64,000 nucleotides of DNA from Stenotrophomonas sp. WZN-1 (GCF_002192255.1 NZ_CP021768.1:1754001-1818000), one strand, 5' to 3'. Shown: positions 8,830 through 19,396, counted from the first letter of the stretch. Made by a program: numbers and translations. The notes: generated from the letters alone by a model not told the origin.

Positions 8830-9912
8830 ATGGCAAAAGTGCAGTTGCAGGGTGTGCGCAAGGTCTATGACAACGGCCAGGTCGCGGTGAAGGACGCCAG
8901 CTTCGAGGTCGCCGATGGCGAGCTGATGGTGCTGGTCGGCCCATCCGGCTGTGGCAAGTCGACCCTGCTGCGGATGGTGGCCGGCCTGGAAGAGATCAGC
9001 GGCGGCACGTTGACCATCGGTGATCGCGTGGTCAACGACGTGGCGCCGAAGGACCGCGACATCGCGATGGTGTTCCAGAGCTATGCGCTGTACCCGCACA
9101 TGACCGTGGCCGAGAACCTGGCCTTCGGGCTGAAGCTGCGCGGTCATGACAAGGCGACCATCGACAAGCGCATCGCCGAGGCGGCGCAGACGCTGGGCCT
9201 GACCGAGATGATGGACAAGCTACCCAAGGCGATGTCCGGTGGCCAGCGCCAGCGTGTTGCGCTGGGGCGCGCACTGGTGCGCGAGCCGGCGGTGTTCCTG
9301 CTGGACGAGCCGCTGTCCAACCTCGACGCCAAGCTGCGTCACAGCGTGCGAACCGAAATCGCGCAGCTGCACCGCAAGCTGGGCACCACCATGATCTACG
9401 TGACGCACGACCAGGTCGAAGCGATGACCCTTGGCCAGCGCATCGTGGTGCTGAAGGACGGCATCATCCAGCAGATCGATACGCCGATGGCGCTGTATGA
9501 CCGCCCGGCCAACCTGTTCGTGGCCGGTTTCCTCGGCAGCCCGGCGATGAACGTGCTGCGTGGCACGCTGCAGGGTGATGCCGGCGGCGTAACCGTGGTC
9601 GACGGCGAATGGCGTGCACCGCTGGGCCAGGCCACGATCGATCCGGCATGGTTGCAGAAGCCGATCGCGGTGGGCGTGCGCCCGGAGCACCTGCAGCCGG
9701 CGGCTGCCGATGATGCGCATGCGTTCGTCGCACGCATTGAAGGCATCGAACCGGTCGGTAACGAGATCTTCGTCAACCTGAGCAGCGGCCAGCACGCGCT
9801 GACCATGCGCGTGGCACCGCAGTCGCTGCCGGCGGTGGGCGAGCAGATCCGCGTGGCGATCCACCCGCAGGGCCTGCATTTCTTCAACCCGGAAACCGGC
9901 GAGCGCCTGTAA
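8830..9912 (+). CDS. ugpC: Sugar-type ABC transporter ATP-binding protein (MalK/UgpC family)
   Basis: 360 residues: a nucleotide-binding domain followed by a TOBE/OB regulatory domain, the layout of MalK, UgpC and MsiK. Walker A GPSGCGKST, the signature MSGGQRQR, Walker B VFLLDEPLSNLD and the switch histidine in YVTHDQ are all present. The chosen ATG (8830) begins MAKVQLQGVRKVYDNG; the open frame upstream is non-coding. No permease or binding-protein gene lies nearby, so it is an orphan ATPase that may serve several sugar permeases encoded elsewhere, as MsiK does. It is divergent from the Entner-Doudoroff cluster. Confidence 0.88.
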   Translation: MAKVQLQGVRKVYDNGQVAVKDASFEVADGELMVLVGPSGCGKSTLLRMVAGLEEISGGTLTIGDRVVNDVAPKDRDIAMVFQSYALYPHMTVAENLAFGLKLRGHDKATIDKRIAEAAQTLGLTEMMDKLPKAMSGGQRQRVALGRALVREPAVFLLDEPLSNLDAKLRHSVRTEIAQLHRKLGTTMIYVTHDQVEAMTLGQRIVVLKDGIIQQIDTPMALYDRPANLFVAGFLGSPAMNVLRGTLQGDAGGVTVVDGEWRAPLGQATIDPAWLQKPIAVGVRPEHLQPAAADDAHAFVARIEGIEPVGNEIFVNLSSGQHALTMRVAPQSLPAVGEQIRVAIHPQGLHFFNPETGERL

Positions 9913-9914
9913 CG

Positions 9915-9943
9915 GGTAGTGCCGGCCAGCGGCCGGCACTACC
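9915..9943. repeat. GTAG-type short palindrome
   Basis: GGTAGTGCCGGCC-AGC-GGCCGGCACTACC, a perfect 13-bp stem with a 3-base loop just after the ABC ATPase stop. A second perfect palindrome, GTGCGGACC-AA-GGTCCGCAC, follows at 9961-9980. Either could act as a bidirectional transcription end between the convergent genes. Confidence 0.7.
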
Positions 9944-10006
9944 ATTCCTTCACCCAAGGCGTGCGGACCAAGGTCCGCACCCGCCAGATGCGGTTTCCCG
10001 CCGGAT

Positions 10007-10882
10007 TCAGCGTGCCAGTCCGTCCAGCAACGGCACGCGCTGCGCGTTGGCATCGCCCACCTGCAGATCAGCATCGCTGGCCTCCAGCGGCAGCACCGCC
10101 AGCGCCAGGTCGCCGGCCACGCAGGCGATCGTGCCCAGCGCCGCGCCATCCTGCTGCACGCCATCGCCGGCCTGTGCCGGTGCTGCGGTATGCAGCAACT
10201 GCACCGCACGCTTGGCCTTGCCGAGGAAGTGGGTGCGGGCGACGATTTCCTGGCCGGGATAGCAGCCCTTCTTGACGCTGTAGCCGTTCAGGCGGTCCAG
10301 GCCCAGCTGCTGCGGGGTCCACACTTCGCGCTGGCTTTCGTCCAGCCGCGGCAGGCCGTAGCGCAGGTCGGCCTGGCGCCAGGCCAGGGTGAAGGCGGCC
10401 TCATCGGCTTCGCTGCCGACGGCGAAGGCAGCGGCGCTGCCGATACGCAGGGTGCGCGGCAGGGCATCGCTGCCCAGGTCCAGTTCCCAACCGTCACCTG
10501 CGGTCTGCGCAATCGCGGCGCCGCTGGCGGCCTCGGGTGCGGTGAACGCGCCGGCCACCGCCAGGTCGCCGCGCACCTGCACCTTCACCTTGCGGCGGAA
10601 CACGAAGCGCTGCAGTTGCGACGCAATCGCATCGGCATCGCCGTCGGCCAGCACCAGCATCACATGGTCTTCCGCCAGCCGAAGCAGCTGGAACACCACC
10701 AGAGTGCGGCCCTTGGCGCTCAGCCAGGCACTCCACTGCCAGTGCTGCAGGGGCAGGGCGGTGACATCGCTGCTGAACTGGGCGTGGGCAAAGGCAGCCG
10801 CATCCGGGCCTTGCAGGCTCAGCAGCTGGTGGCCGGGCAGGCGCGGATATCCGACGAAAGCAGGGGGCAGGTTGTCAGGCAC
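10007..10882 (-). CDS. ygfZ: YgfZ/GcvT-domain folate-binding protein
   Basis: 291 residues from the GTG at 10880-10882. The family signature K-G-C-Y-P-G-Q-E appears near residue 207. YgfZ binds tetrahydrofolate and supports assembly or repair of certain iron-sulfur enzymes, which fits its position divergent from the succinate dehydrogenase operon. An in-frame ATG at 10931-10933 would extend the protein by 17 residues, but that start overlaps the neighbouring divergent gene and its promoter, so the GTG, which gives a family-like N-terminus, is preferred. Confidence 0.8.
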   Translation of the reverse strand: MPDNLPPAFVGYPRLPGHQLLSLQGPDAAAFAHAQFSSDVTALPLQHWQWSAWLSAKGRTLVVFQLLRLAEDHVMLVLADGDADAIASQLQRFVFRRKVKVQVRGDLAVAGAFTAPEAASGAAIAQTAGDGWELDLGSDALPRTLRIGSAAAFAVGSEADEAAFTLAWRQADLRYGLPRLDESQREVWTPQQLGLDRLNGYSVKKGCYPGQEIVARTHFLGKAKRAVQLLHTAAPAQAGDGVQQDGAALGTIACVAGDLALAVLPLEASDADLQVGDANAQRVPLLDGLAR

Positions 10883-10900
10883 GTGAACGAGGTCTAAAAT
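10872..10900 (+). promoter_or_regulatory. Sigma-70 promoter of the sdh operon
   Basis: TTGTCA (10872-10877), a 17-base spacer and TAAAAT (10895-10900). This is a near-consensus promoter whose start would fall about 15 bases before the first gene of the sdh operon. It overlaps the 5' end of ygfZ on the other strand. Confidence 0.65.
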
Positions 10901-10921
10901 TTGTGCGTTGCGAGACCGAAC

Positions 10922-11092
10922 ATGATAGGCCAAACAACCCCCACTCCCGACGACGAATCTGAAGCCCCGCTGGTCCCCGCGGCACCCGTGCCCGTGGAAC
11001 AGGAAAAAGCAGAGGAATTCGGCGGCCGCGGCGGACTTGATCCGGTGCGGTATGGCGATTGGGAGAAAAACGGACGCTGCATCGATTTCTGA
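10922..11092 (+). CDS. DUF1674 / SDHAF4-type succinate dehydrogenase assembly factor
   Basis: 56 residues, with a Pro/Glu-rich N-terminus and the C-terminal signature GGRGGLDPVRYGDWEKNGRC-x-DF, ending in the invariant aspartate-phenylalanine. This is the DUF1674 motif of SDHAF4. The eukaryotic protein binds flavinylated SdhA and helps SdhA-SdhB joining. Its position as first gene of sdhCDAB supports the same role here; a bacterial function is inferred. Start ATG 10922 follows the promoter by about 22 bases with no strong ribosome binding site, so translation may begin near the 5' end of the mRNA. Confidence 0.82.
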   Translation: MIGQTTPTPDDESEAPLVPAAPVPVEQEKAEEFGGRGGLDPVRYGDWEKNGRCIDF

Positions 11093-11148
11093 TCAGCATT
11101 GAGCCAACGCGGCCGCGTGCCGCCCAGCCGAGACAACGAGCCCAGCGA

Positions 11149-11541
11149 ATGGCGACCAGACAACGCCCACTTTCCCCGCACCTTCAGGTGTATCGCTGGC
11201 AGATTCAGATGGCCACCTCGATCCTGCATCGAGCCACTGGCGTCTTTCTGTCTGTTGGTGCCCTCATCATCGCCGCCGGCCTGCTGGCCCTGATGATGGG
11301 GCCCGAATCCTGGAACTGCTTCACCGGCCATGCCGGGGCCTGGTATGGCCGCGTGTTCCTGTTCGCGTGGACATGGTCGTTCGCCTATCACCTGTGCAAT
11401 GGCATCCGCCACGTCGTGCAGGACTTCGCTATTGGTTTCAGCATCCCCGCCTTCATCCGCAGCAGCTGGCTGTCGGTCATCGGCAGCCTGGTGATCACCC
11501 TGCTGGTGTGGGCCTATGTGATGTTCGGAGGTGCCGCGTGA
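11149..11541 (+). CDS. sdhC: SdhC, succinate dehydrogenase cytochrome b556 subunit
   Basis: 130 residues with three transmembrane helices. Family motifs are RPLSPHLQVYR at the N-terminus, the SILHRATGVFLS segment on helix I and the heme-ligand region FAYHLCNGIRHVVQD on helix II. It anchors the enzyme and carries part of the heme b and quinone site. The start MATRQRPLSPH (11149) matches homologues; a 30-residue upstream extension in frame is not family-like. The stop overlaps sdhD (GTGA). Confidence 0.92.
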   Translation: MATRQRPLSPHLQVYRWQIQMATSILHRATGVFLSVGALIIAAGLLALMMGPESWNCFTGHAGAWYGRVFLFAWTWSFAYHLCNGIRHVVQDFAIGFSIPAFIRSSWLSVIGSLVITLLVWAYVMFGGAA

Positions 11542-11924
11542 GCAAGTTCCGTACCCCGTTGAAGAACGTGCGCGGCCTTGGCTCGGCCAAGACCGGCACC
11601 GAGCACTTCGTGCACCAGCGCCTGACCGCCGCCGCCCTGGTGGCACTGGGCATCTGGTTCCTGGTCTTCGTGCTGGGCCTGCTGGGCTCGGACTACGCGA
11701 CCGCCGCCGCCACCGTGGCCAAGCCGTGGAACGCCGTGCCGCTGATCGGCCTGCTGATCGCCATGTTCTGGCACGCGCAGCTCGGCATGCAGGTCGTGCT
11801 GGAAGACTACATCCACGAATCGCTGCTGGCCCTGGTGCTGCAGACCGCGGTGAAGTTCGTCGCCGTGCTCGGCATGATCGTCAGTGTGTTTGCGGTGGGC
11901 CGCATCGCCCTCGGCGTTGCCTGA
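11538..11924 (+). CDS. sdhD: SdhD, succinate dehydrogenase hydrophobic anchor subunit
   Basis: 128 residues with three membrane helices and the conserved HFVHQRLTAAAL and HAQLGMQVVLEDYIH segments (quinone/heme side). Start GTG at 11538 overlaps the sdhC stop and has a good GGAGG six bases upstream. It pairs with SdhC to form the membrane anchor. Confidence 0.92.
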   Translation: MSKFRTPLKNVRGLGSAKTGTEHFVHQRLTAAALVALGIWFLVFVLGLLGSDYATAAATVAKPWNAVPLIGLLIAMFWHAQLGMQVVLEDYIHESLLALVLQTAVKFVAVLGMIVSVFAVGRIALGVA

Positions 11925-11955
11925 GCCCAGGCACCAACACAGGAATCCAGATTAG

Positions 11956-13746
11956 ATGTCCGCTTACAAGATCACCGAACACAAGTACGACATGGTCGTG
12001 GTCGGCGCCGGCGGTGCCGGCCTGCGCGCCACGTTCGGCCTGGCCGCCAAGGGCCTGCAGACCGTGTGCCTGACCAAGGTCTTCCCGACCCGTTCGCACA
12101 CCGTTGCCGCCCAGGGCGGTATCTCGGCCGCACTCGCCAACATGGGCGAGGACGACTGGCGCTACCACTTCTTCGACACCATCAAGGGGTCGGACTGGCT
12201 GGGCGACCAGGACGCCATCGAATACATGTGCCGTGAGGCCATCCCGGCCATCATCGAGCTCGAGCACTACGGCGTGCCGTTCTCGCGCACCGCCGAAGGC
12301 AAGATCTACCAGCGTCCGTTCGGTGGCATGACCACCAAGTACGGCGAAGGCCCGGCGGCGCAGCGTACCTGCGCGGCGGCCGACCGTACCGGCCACGCGA
12401 TGCTGCACACCCTGTACCAGCAGTCGCTGAAGCACGATGCGCGCTTCATGATCGAGTACTTCGCACTCGACCTGATCTTCGATGAAGAAGGCGCCTGCCG
12501 CGGTGTGCTGGCCCTGGACATGTCCGACGGCACCCTTCACCTGTTCCGTGCCCAGGGCGTGGTGCTGGCCACCGGCGGCTACGGCCGTGCCTACTTCAGC
12601 GCCACCTCGGCGCACACCTGCACCGGCGACGGTGGCGGCCTGGCCATGCGTGCCGGCATCGCCATGCAGGACATGGAGTTCGTGCAGTTCCACCCGACCG
12701 GCATCTACGGCGCCGGCTGCCTGATCACCGAGGGTGTCCGCGGTGAAGGCGGCATCCTGCGCAACAGCAGTGGCGAGCGCTTCATGGAGCGTTACGCACC
12801 GCACTACAAGGACCTGGCCTCGCGCGACGTGGTCAGCCGTTCGATGACCATCGAGATCCGCGAAGGCCGCGGCGTCGGCGAGCACAAGGACCACATCCTG
12901 CTCGACCTGACCCACCTCGGCCCGGGCGTGATCGACGAGAAGCTGCCGGGTATCGCTGAAAGCGCCCGCATCTTCGCCGGCGTCGACGTGCACAAGCAGC
13001 CGATTCCGGTCATCCCGACCGTGCACTACAACATGGGCGGCATTCCGACCAACTACCACGGCGAAGTGGTGCAGAAGGTCGGTGACAACGACAATGCCGT
13101 GGTGCCGGGCCTGTACGCCATCGGTGAAGCGGCCTGCGTGTCCGTGCACGGCGCCAACCGCCTGGGCTCGAACTCGCTGCTGGACCTGGTGGTGTTCGGT
13201 CGTGCGGTGGCTAACCGCTGCGCCGAGACCATCAAGCCGGGCGCGTCGCACAAGCCGCTGCCGGCCGATGCCTGCGACAAGGCGCTGGGCCTGCTGGACA
13301 AGCTGCGCCACGCCAACGGCGATACCCCGACCTCGGTCATCCGCGATCGCATGCAGCGCACCATGCAGGCCGACGCGGCGGTCTTCCGCACCAGCCAGAC
13401 GCTGAAGGAAGGCTGCGAGAAGATGGACAAGATCTTCGACTCGTTCCAGGACGTGAAGGTCTCCGACCGTTCGCTGGTCTGGAACTCGGACCTGATCGAG
13501 ACCTACGAGCTGAACAACCTGCTGCTCAACGCGGTGGCGACGATCAACTCGGCCGAACAGCGCAAGGAAAGCCGCGGCGCGCATGCGCACGAGGATTTCC
13601 CGGACCGCGACGACGTCAACTGGCAGAAGCACACCCTGGTCAGCGTCGACGAGAAGGGCAAGTGCAGCTTCGACTACCGTCCGGTGCACATGTACACGTT
13701 GACCGACGACGTGTCCGTGGTGCCGCCGAAGCCGCGCGTGTACTGA
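11956..13746 (+). CDS. sdhA: SdhA, succinate dehydrogenase flavoprotein subunit
   Basis: 596 residues. It has the FAD-binding [12 protein letters not shown] near residue 15, the covalent-FAD histidine in [10 protein letters not shown], active-site segments [10 protein letters not shown] and HPTGIYGAG, and the C-terminal [18 protein letters not shown]. It oxidises succinate to fumarate in the TCA cycle and complex II. Homologues are 590-600 residues, so it is intact. It lies 31 bases after sdhD. Confidence 0.97.
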   Translation: MSAYKITEHKYDMVVVGAGGAGLRATFGLAAKGLQTVCLTKVFPTRSHTVAAQGGISAALANMGEDDWRYHFFDTIKGSDWLGDQDAIEYMCREAIPAIIELEHYGVPFSRTAEGKIYQRPFGGMTTKYGEGPAAQRTCAAADRTGHAMLHTLYQQSLKHDARFMIEYFALDLIFDEEGACRGVLALDMSDGTLHLFRAQGVVLATGGYGRAYFSATSAHTCTGDGGGLAMRAGIAMQDMEFVQFHPTGIYGAGCLITEGVRGEGGILRNSSGERFMERYAPHYKDLASRDVVSRSMTIEIREGRGVGEHKDHILLDLTHLGPGVIDEKLPGIAESARIFAGVDVHKQPIPVIPTVHYNMGGIPTNYHGEVVQKVGDNDNAVVPGLYAIGEAACVSVHGANRLGSNSLLDLVVFGRAVANRCAETIKPGASHKPLPADACDKALGLLDKLRHANGDTPTSVIRDRMQRTMQADAAVFRTSQTLKEGCEKMDKIFDSFQDVKVSDRSLVWNSDLIETYELNNLLLNAVATINSAEQRKESRGAHAHEDFPDRDDVNWQKHTLVSVDEKGKCSFDYRPVHMYTLTDDVSVVPPKPRVY

Positions 13747-13812
13747 TCCGACCCCGCCTACCATGCAATCCGCGCCCACGGGCGCGGGCCGCCTGAGCCA
13801 ACGAGAGCAGCC

Positions 13813-14598
13813 ATGGCCGAGTTTTCACTCCCCAAGAATTCCAAGATCACGAAGGGCAAGCACTTCCCCGTCAAGAACGGCGGCAAGAACGTGCGCACCT
13901 TCAAGATCTACCGCTGGAGTCCGGACGACGACAGCAACCCGCGCACCGACACCTATGAAGTCGATCTGGACGCCTGTGGCCCGATGGTCCTGGACGCCCT
14001 GATCAAGATCAAGAACGAGATCGACCCGACCCTGACCTTCCGCCGCTCGTGCCGCGAAGGTATCTGTGGTTCGTGCGCGATGAACATCGACGGCACCAAC
14101 ACCCTGGCCTGCACCCGGGCCATCTCGGACTGCGGCAAGAAGGAAGTGCCGATCTACCCGCTGCCGCACATGAACGTGGTCAAGGATCTGGTTCCGGACC
14201 TGACCCACTTCTACGCGCAGTACGCGTCGATCAAGCCGTGGATCCGCACCCAGACCCCGGCCCCGCCGGACCGTGAGCGCCTGCAGTCGCCGGAAGACCG
14301 CAAGAAGCTGGACGGCCTGTACGAGTGCATCCTGTGCGCCTGCTGCTCGACCAGCTGCCCGAGCTACTGGTGGAACGGCGAGCGTTACCTGGGCCCGGCG
14401 ATCCTGCTGCAGGCCTACCGCTGGATCATCGACTCGCGCGATGAGGACACCGGTGCGCGCCTGGACGATCTGGAAGATCCGTTCAAGCTGTACCGCTGCC
14501 ACACCATCATGAACTGCGCCCGGACCTGCCCGAAGGGCCTGAACCCGGCGCTGGCGATCGCCGAGATCAAGAAGCTGATGATGGAACGCCGCGCCTGA
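13813..14598 (+). CDS. sdhB: SdhB, succinate dehydrogenase iron-sulfur subunit
   Basis: 261 residues with three iron-sulfur motifs: [15 protein letters not shown] for [2Fe-2S], [12 protein letters not shown] for [4Fe-4S] and [15 protein letters not shown] for [3Fe-4S]. It passes electrons from SdhA to the quinone site. The protein is about 20 residues longer than the E. coli one because of a lysine-rich N-terminal stretch, common in this group. It follows sdhA after 66 bases that contain a short GC hairpin. Confidence 0.96.
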   Translation: MAEFSLPKNSKITKGKHFPVKNGGKNVRTFKIYRWSPDDDSNPRTDTYEVDLDACGPMVLDALIKIKNEIDPTLTFRRSCREGICGSCAMNIDGTNTLACTRAISDCGKKEVPIYPLPHMNVVKDLVPDLTHFYAQYASIKPWIRTQTPAPPDRERLQSPEDRKKLDGLYECILCACCSTSCPSYWWNGERYLGPAILLQAYRWIIDSRDEDTGARLDDLEDPFKLYRCHTIMNCARTCPKGLNPALAIAEIKKLMMERRA

Positions 14599-14625
14599 TA
14601 CGGTGCCGGGTAGTTGCATGACCCC

Positions 14626-14654
14626 AGCAGAGCCACGCCATGCGTGGCTTTGCT
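14626..14654. repeat. SMAG-type palindrome
   Basis: AGCAGAGCCACG-CCATG-CGTGGCTTTGCT, the typical S. maltophilia short palindrome, placed between sdhB and sdhE inside the operon. It could act as an mRNA processing or stability element that sets lower sdhE expression. Confidence 0.7.
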
Positions 14655-14671
14655 GTATCTGGAGAAACACG

Positions 14672-14920
14672 ATGGAAGAAGATGTTCTGCTGAAGAAGCT
14701 GCGCTGGCGCTGCCGCCGCGGCATGCGTGAGCTGGACCAGCTGTTCGGCCGTTACCTGGACCACGAATGGAGCACTGCGCCGACCGAAGAGCGCGAGGTT
14801 TTCCTGTTTCTGCTCGACTGCGAGGACGATAAGTTGTGGCGCTGGTTCATGGGCTACGAGGCCTGCCCGCATGCGCACGCGATCCCCCTCATGCAGAAGA
14901 TCCTCGCCCTCAAGCCTTGA
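14672..14920 (+). CDS. sdhE: SdhE, FAD assembly factor 2 (YgfY/CptB family)
   Basis: 82 residues with the diagnostic [11 protein letters not shown] (RGxxE) motif. SdhE binds FAD and promotes covalent flavinylation of SdhA. Start [17 protein letters not shown] at 14672 matches homologues. With the SDHAF4-type gene at the operon head, two different assembly factors bracket the structural genes. Confidence 0.9.
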   Translation: MEEDVLLKKLRWRCRRGMRELDQLFGRYLDHEWSTAPTEEREVFLFLLDCEDDKLWRWFMGYEACPHAHAIPLMQKILALKP

Positions 14921-15320
14921 GTGGCGCCCCTCGCGGCTGCAGGCCGCCGCCCAGTTGGCGGTGCTGCTGGCCGCGCCGTGGCTGCTGCGCGCATCGGACC
15001 TGCCTTCACGGCTGCTGATGCCCGCAGTGGTGCTGGCCTGGGTCATCGGGTTGGCCGAACTGGCCTGGCGCCAGCACAGGCCACGCGTGCAGGTGCTTCT
15101 GCCGGTACCGCCCGAGCCGCTGCAGGTGGCCGGGCAGGACGCCGATGCACCACAACTGGTCGTGCGTGGCCCATGGCTGTTGTTGCTCTGGCGTGCGGAT
15201 CGGCGCCGCCGGCGCCTGTTGTTCTGGCCGGATGTGCTCGATTCCGGGCAGCGACGTGAACTGCGACTGGCCGTGGCCGCACGCGGCGTTTCCCGTCGGC
15301 CCCGGTCGATGGCACCATAA
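14871..15320 (+). CDS. YgfX/CptA-like membrane protein
   Basis: 149 residues from the only in-frame ATG near the expected start; it overlaps sdhE by 50 bases. Two hydrophobic helices (about residues 28-60) are followed by a short soluble Arg-rich tail, the YgfX layout. In enterobacteria ygfX lies next to sdhE/ygfY, which supports the call more than sequence similarity does. The true start could lie closer to the EWRPSRL segment, where homologues begin. Function is not settled by the sequence. Confidence 0.6.
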   Translation: MRTRSPSCRRSSPSSLEWRPSRLQAAAQLAVLLAAPWLLRASDLPSRLLMPAVVLAWVIGLAELAWRQHRPRVQVLLPVPPEPLQVAGQDADAPQLVVRGPWLLLLWRADRRRRRLLFWPDVLDSGQRRELRLAVAARGVSRRPRSMAP

Positions 15321-15343
15321 GCTGAATTGACCGGCGTGCCTGC

Positions 15344-16577
15344 ATGTTCAAACCCATTCCCGTGGCCATTGGCCTGCGCTACCTGCGCGCCAAGCGCCGC
15401 AACGGCTTCATCTCCTTCATCTCGATGGCATCGATCCTGGGCATCGCGCTCGGCGTTACGGTGCTGATCACCACCCTGGCGGTGATGAGCGGTTTCCAGA
15501 AGGAAATCCGCAGCCGCCTGCTGCAGATGACCGCGCACACTACCATCAGCCGCGACGGCGAGCCGATGCCGGACTGGATGCGCGTGGTCGACATCGCCGG
15601 CAAGGACCCGCGCGTGGCCGGTGCCGCGCCGTACATCGAGATCCAGTCGATGATCAGCGGCCCGCGCGTGCAGGGCGCGATCATCCAGGGCATCGATCCG
15701 GCGCTGGAACCGAAAGTCTCGGTGATCGACAAGAAGGTCACCAAGGGCAGCTATGACAGCCTCAAGCCAGGCAGCTTCAACCTGCTGCTGGGCAAGGAGC
15801 TGGCGATCTGGCTCGGCGTGGACGTGGGAGACCAGGTACTGGTCACGTTCGCCGAAGTGCAGGGCACGCCTGCCGGCGCGGTGCCACGAATGAAACGCTT
15901 CACCGTCAGCGGCATCTTCGAGGCCGGCTACAACGAGGTCGACCGCGGCGTCGGCTTTGCCAACATGCAGGACCTGGAGCGCGTGCTGCGCAGCGATGGT
16001 GCCACCGGCGTGCGGCTGAAACTGCACGACATGGACCGCTCGCTGGAAGTTGGCGTGGACCTGGCGCAGAGCCTTGGCGGCGCGTACCGCGTGAGTGACT
16101 GGACCCAGCAGAACGCCAACCTCTACCACTCGCTGCGCATGGAGAAGGTGGTGATGGGCATCCTGCTGTCGCTGATCATCGCCATGGGCGCCTTCAACCT
16201 GGTGTCGTCGCAGGTGATGCTGGTGACCGACAAGCAGGCCGACATCGCCATCCTGCGCACGCTGGGCCTGACCCCGGGCGGGGTGATGCAGGTGTTCATG
16301 GTGCAGGGCTCGCTGATCGGCATCTTCGGCACACTGGCCGGCCTGATCGGCGGCATCACCCTGACCCTCAACCTGGAACGCATCCTCGGCGCGATCGAGA
16401 GCGTGTTCAACGTCAAGCTGCTGCCGGAGGACGTCTACTACATCACCGGCCTGCCGACCGACATGCAGACCGGCGACGTGGTGGCGATCACCGTGGTCGC
16501 GCTGCTGATGAGCTTCCTGGCCACCCTGTATCCCGCCTGGCGGGCAGCACGCACCCAGCCGGCGGAGGCCCTGCGTT

Positions 16578-16585
<8 letters not shown>
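15344..16585 (+). CDS. lolC: LolC/LolE-family lipoprotein-releasing ABC permease
   Basis: 413 residues. An N-terminal membrane helix (about 25-50), a large periplasmic domain and three C-terminal helices form the MacB/FtsX fold. [18 protein letters not shown] and the C-terminal [18 protein letters not shown] are typical. It extracts mature lipoproteins from the inner membrane for transfer to LolA. Only one permease gene accompanies lolD here, so it may work as a homodimer (LolF type) rather than a LolC/LolE pair; this is inference from gene order. It overlaps lolD by eight bases. Confidence 0.9.
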
Positions 16586-17291
<706 letters not shown>

Positions 17292-17398
17292 GCGGCCGGC
17301 AACGGCCGCCTCCCGGCGCCTGAACGGGTTTACCTGCCATCGCGCCGGCCGCACGTCGGTCGGCGCATGATCGCAGCAGGTTCCCCGAGGAGATCGCC

Positions 17399-17848
17399 AT
17401 GAAGACCCCGCTCCTGATCGCCGGACTGTGCCTGGCGCTGGCCGCCTGCGCGACCACCGGCCGGCTCAGCAGTACCGAGAAACTGGATCTGTACCGTGCC
17501 CACGCCGGCGCGCCGCAGAACGACATGCAGTTCTTCGGCCGCCTCAATGGCTGGACCGAGCTGGGTGACAGCGCACTGGCGGTCTGGACGCGCCCAAGCG
17601 AGGCTTACCTGCTTGAGTTGAACGGCCCCTGCCAGGACCTGCCATATGCCACCGCCATCGGCCTGACCAGCAGCATGGGCCGGGTGTCGTCGCGCTTTGA
17701 CAAGGTGCTGGTGCGCGATCCGACCGGTGGCCCGCGCATGCCGTGCTTCATCAACAGCATCCGCAAGCTGGACGTGAAGGCGTTGCGCACTTCCGAGCAG
17801 GAGCTGCGCCAGGCGCAGGTGCAGGAGCGCGAGGAATCCGGGAAATAA
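17399..17848 (+). CDS. DUF6491-type lipoprotein
   Basis: 149 residues with a signal peptide and lipobox ending LAAC (cysteine at about residue 17), so probably lipid-anchored. Two cysteines (GPCQDLP and RMPCFI) are conserved in this xanthomonad family of unknown function. A GAGGAGA ribosome binding site precedes the ATG. It stands alone between lolD and the convergent yggX and is followed by a long hairpin. Confidence 0.75.
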   Translation: MKTPLLIAGLCLALAACATTGRLSSTEKLDLYRAHAGAPQNDMQFFGRLNGWTELGDSALAVWTRPSEAYLLELNGPCQDLPYATAIGLTSSMGRVSSRFDKVLVRDPTGGPRMPCFINSIRKLDVKALRTSEQELRQAQVQEREESGK

Positions 17849-17851
17849 ACT

Positions 17852-17909
17852 GGTAGCGCCGGGCCATGCCCGGCGGATGCCTGGACGCCGGGCATGGCCC
17901 GGCGCTACC
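17852..17909. terminator. Long perfect hairpin between convergent genes
   Basis: Arms 17852-17875 and 17886-17909 are perfectly complementary over 24 bp around a 10-base loop; the ends read GGTAG/CTACC, relating it to the GTAG palindromes. It lies between the convergent lipoprotein and yggX genes and probably ends or protects both transcripts. There is no T-run, so simple intrinsic termination is not certain. Confidence 0.6.
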
Positions 17910-17915
17910 GGCAGG

Positions 17916-18185
17916 TCAGGTTTCCGGAGTGAAACCCGCCGGCTTTTCCGCATCCTTCTCGAACAGGAACTTGACCAGTTCGCCTTCAAGGAACGCGCGA
18001 TGTTCAGGGGTGCGCGGCGACAGGCGGTTTTCGTTGATCAGCATGGTCTGGTGCGCGAGCCACGCGGCCCAGGCCTGCTTGCCGATGTTGCTGAAGATGC
18101 GCTGGCCCAGTTCGCCGGGGTAGGGCACGAAGTCCAGGCCCTCGGCATCGCGTTGTTCGTACTGGCAGAAGACGGTTCGGGACAT
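17916..18185 (-). CDS. yggX: YggX, Fe(II)-trafficking/oxidative-damage protection protein
   Basis: 89 residues, nearly collinear with E. coli YggX: MSRTVFCQ start with Cys7, [24 protein letters not shown] and the C-terminal FLFEKDAEK. It is linked to iron-sulfur protection. The ATG at 18183-18185 is the family start; a GTG three codons upstream overlaps the mutY stop. It lies directly behind mutY, the same order as in enterobacteria. Confidence 0.92.
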   Translation of the reverse strand: MSRTVFCQYEQRDAEGLDFVPYPGELGQRIFSNIGKQAWAAWLAHQTMLINENRLSPRTPEHRAFLEGELVKFLFEKDAEKPAGFTPET

Positions 18186-18190
18186 GGCAC

Positions 18191-19315
18191 TCACTCGTGG
18201 TTGCGGGGTTTCTTGGAATTTCGTTTCGGCGCCTTGATCGTGGCGCCGTCGAGCAGCTTGCGGATGGGGGCTGGCAGGCCCAGCACGGGCAACTCGTCGG
18301 TGGCGACCCAGCGCAGCGTGGGTTCTTCCACGCGCAGGCCGTGTACCTGCCGCGACAGTACCTGCAGGTGCAGTTTGTAGTGGCTGAAGGTGTGCTGCAG
18401 CACCGGCAGCGCTTCGGCGTCTTCCAGAGAGCCTTCAACGTGCGCGTCGAACCAGTCCTGCAGCTCGCTGCCGGCGTCGGCCTGCGGCAGCGTCCACAAC
18501 TGTGCCCAGATGCCGGTGTCCGGCCGCTTCTGCAGCAGCACGCGCTGCTGGGCGTCGCGCAGCAGCAGGGCAACGGCCTCGCGCTCGGGCAGGGTCTTGC
18601 TGGGCTTGGGTGTCGGCAGTTCGGCAGTGCGGCCTTCGCGGCGCGCCACGCAGTCATCCTGCAGCGGGCAGATGACGCAGGTGGGTTTGGCGCGGCTGCA
18701 CACCGTTGCGCCCAGGTCCATCTGCGCCTGCGTGTAGTCGGCCATGCGCCCGGCCGGCACCCGCGCCACGTGCGCCTCGGCGATCACCCACAATTGCTTC
18801 TCGACGACCGGCAGGCCGGGGAAGCCATCGATGCCGTGGTAACGGCTGAGCACGCGCTTGACGTTGCCATCGAGGATCGCGAACGGGTCGTTCCAGGCCT
18901 GGCTGAGGATCGCGCCGGCGGTGCTGCGGCCGATGCCGGGCAGCGCATGCAATGCATCGAAATCGCGCGGCAGATCGCCGTCGTGCAGTTCCACGCAGCG
19001 CTTTGCAGCGGCATGCAGGTTGCGTGCGCGGGCGTAGTAGCCGAGCCCGGCCCACTGTGCCATCACCGCGTCATTGCTGGCGGCGGCGAGGTCGGACAGG
19101 GTCGGGAAGTGTTGCAGGAACCGCTGGAAGTACGGGATGACCGTGGTCACCTGGGTCTGCTGCAGCATGATTTCCGACAGCCAGACCCGGTAGGGGCTGC
19201 GCGGGTGCTGCCAGGGCAGGTCGTGGCGGCCGTGGTCGTCGAACCAGTGCAGCAGGCGGTCGACGAAACCGTCTTCCCGGGCAGTCTTGGCGCTGGCGTG
19301 CGGCTGGCGGGGCAT
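18191..19315 (-). CDS. mutY: MutY, A/G-specific adenine glycosylase
   Basis: 374 residues. The HhH-GPD domain has catalytic Glu in [10 protein letters not shown], helix-hairpin-helix [13 protein letters not shown] and catalytic Asp in [10 protein letters not shown]. The [4Fe-4S] loop is C-x6-C-x2-C-x5-C ([17 protein letters not shown]), and a NUDIX-like C-terminal domain recognises 8-oxoG. It removes adenine mispaired with 8-oxoguanine. The Lys/Arg-rich C-terminal tail ([10 protein letters not shown]) is unremarkable. Confidence 0.95.
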   Translation of the reverse strand: MPRQPHASAKTAREDGFVDRLLHWFDDHGRHDLPWQHPRSPYRVWLSEIMLQQTQVTTVIPYFQRFLQHFPTLSDLAAASNDAVMAQWAGLGYYARARNLHAAAKRCVELHDGDLPRDFDALHALPGIGRSTAGAILSQAWNDPFAILDGNVKRVLSRYHGIDGFPGLPVVEKQLWVIAEAHVARVPAGRMADYTQAQMDLGATVCSRAKPTCVICPLQDDCVARREGRTAELPTPKPSKTLPEREAVALLLRDAQQRVLLQKRPDTGIWAQLWTLPQADAGSELQDWFDAHVEGSLEDAEALPVLQHTFSHYKLHLQVLSRQVHGLRVEEPTLRWVATDELPVLGLPAPIRKLLDGATIKAPKRNSKKPRNHE

Positions 19316-19330
19316 CGGGGTTCCAGAGAG

Positions 19331-19388
19331 GCAGCCACCCGTGGGGTGGCTCTACCGGTTTCAGTAGAGCCACGCCATGCGTGGCTGC
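19331..19388. repeat. Inverted pair of SMAG palindromes
   Basis: GTAGAGCCACGCCATGCGTGGC at 19364-19386 and, inverted, GCAGCCACCCGTGGGGTGGCTCTACC at 19331-19356. Together they form a larger fold-back between mutY and ftsY, both on the minus strand. Confidence 0.7.
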
Positions 19389-19396
19389 ACGGTGTA

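Noticed and set aside
11881..13779. A 632-codon minus-strand frame across sdhA
   Set aside because: Antisense shadow of sdhA; His/Val/Asp-rich without recognisable motifs.
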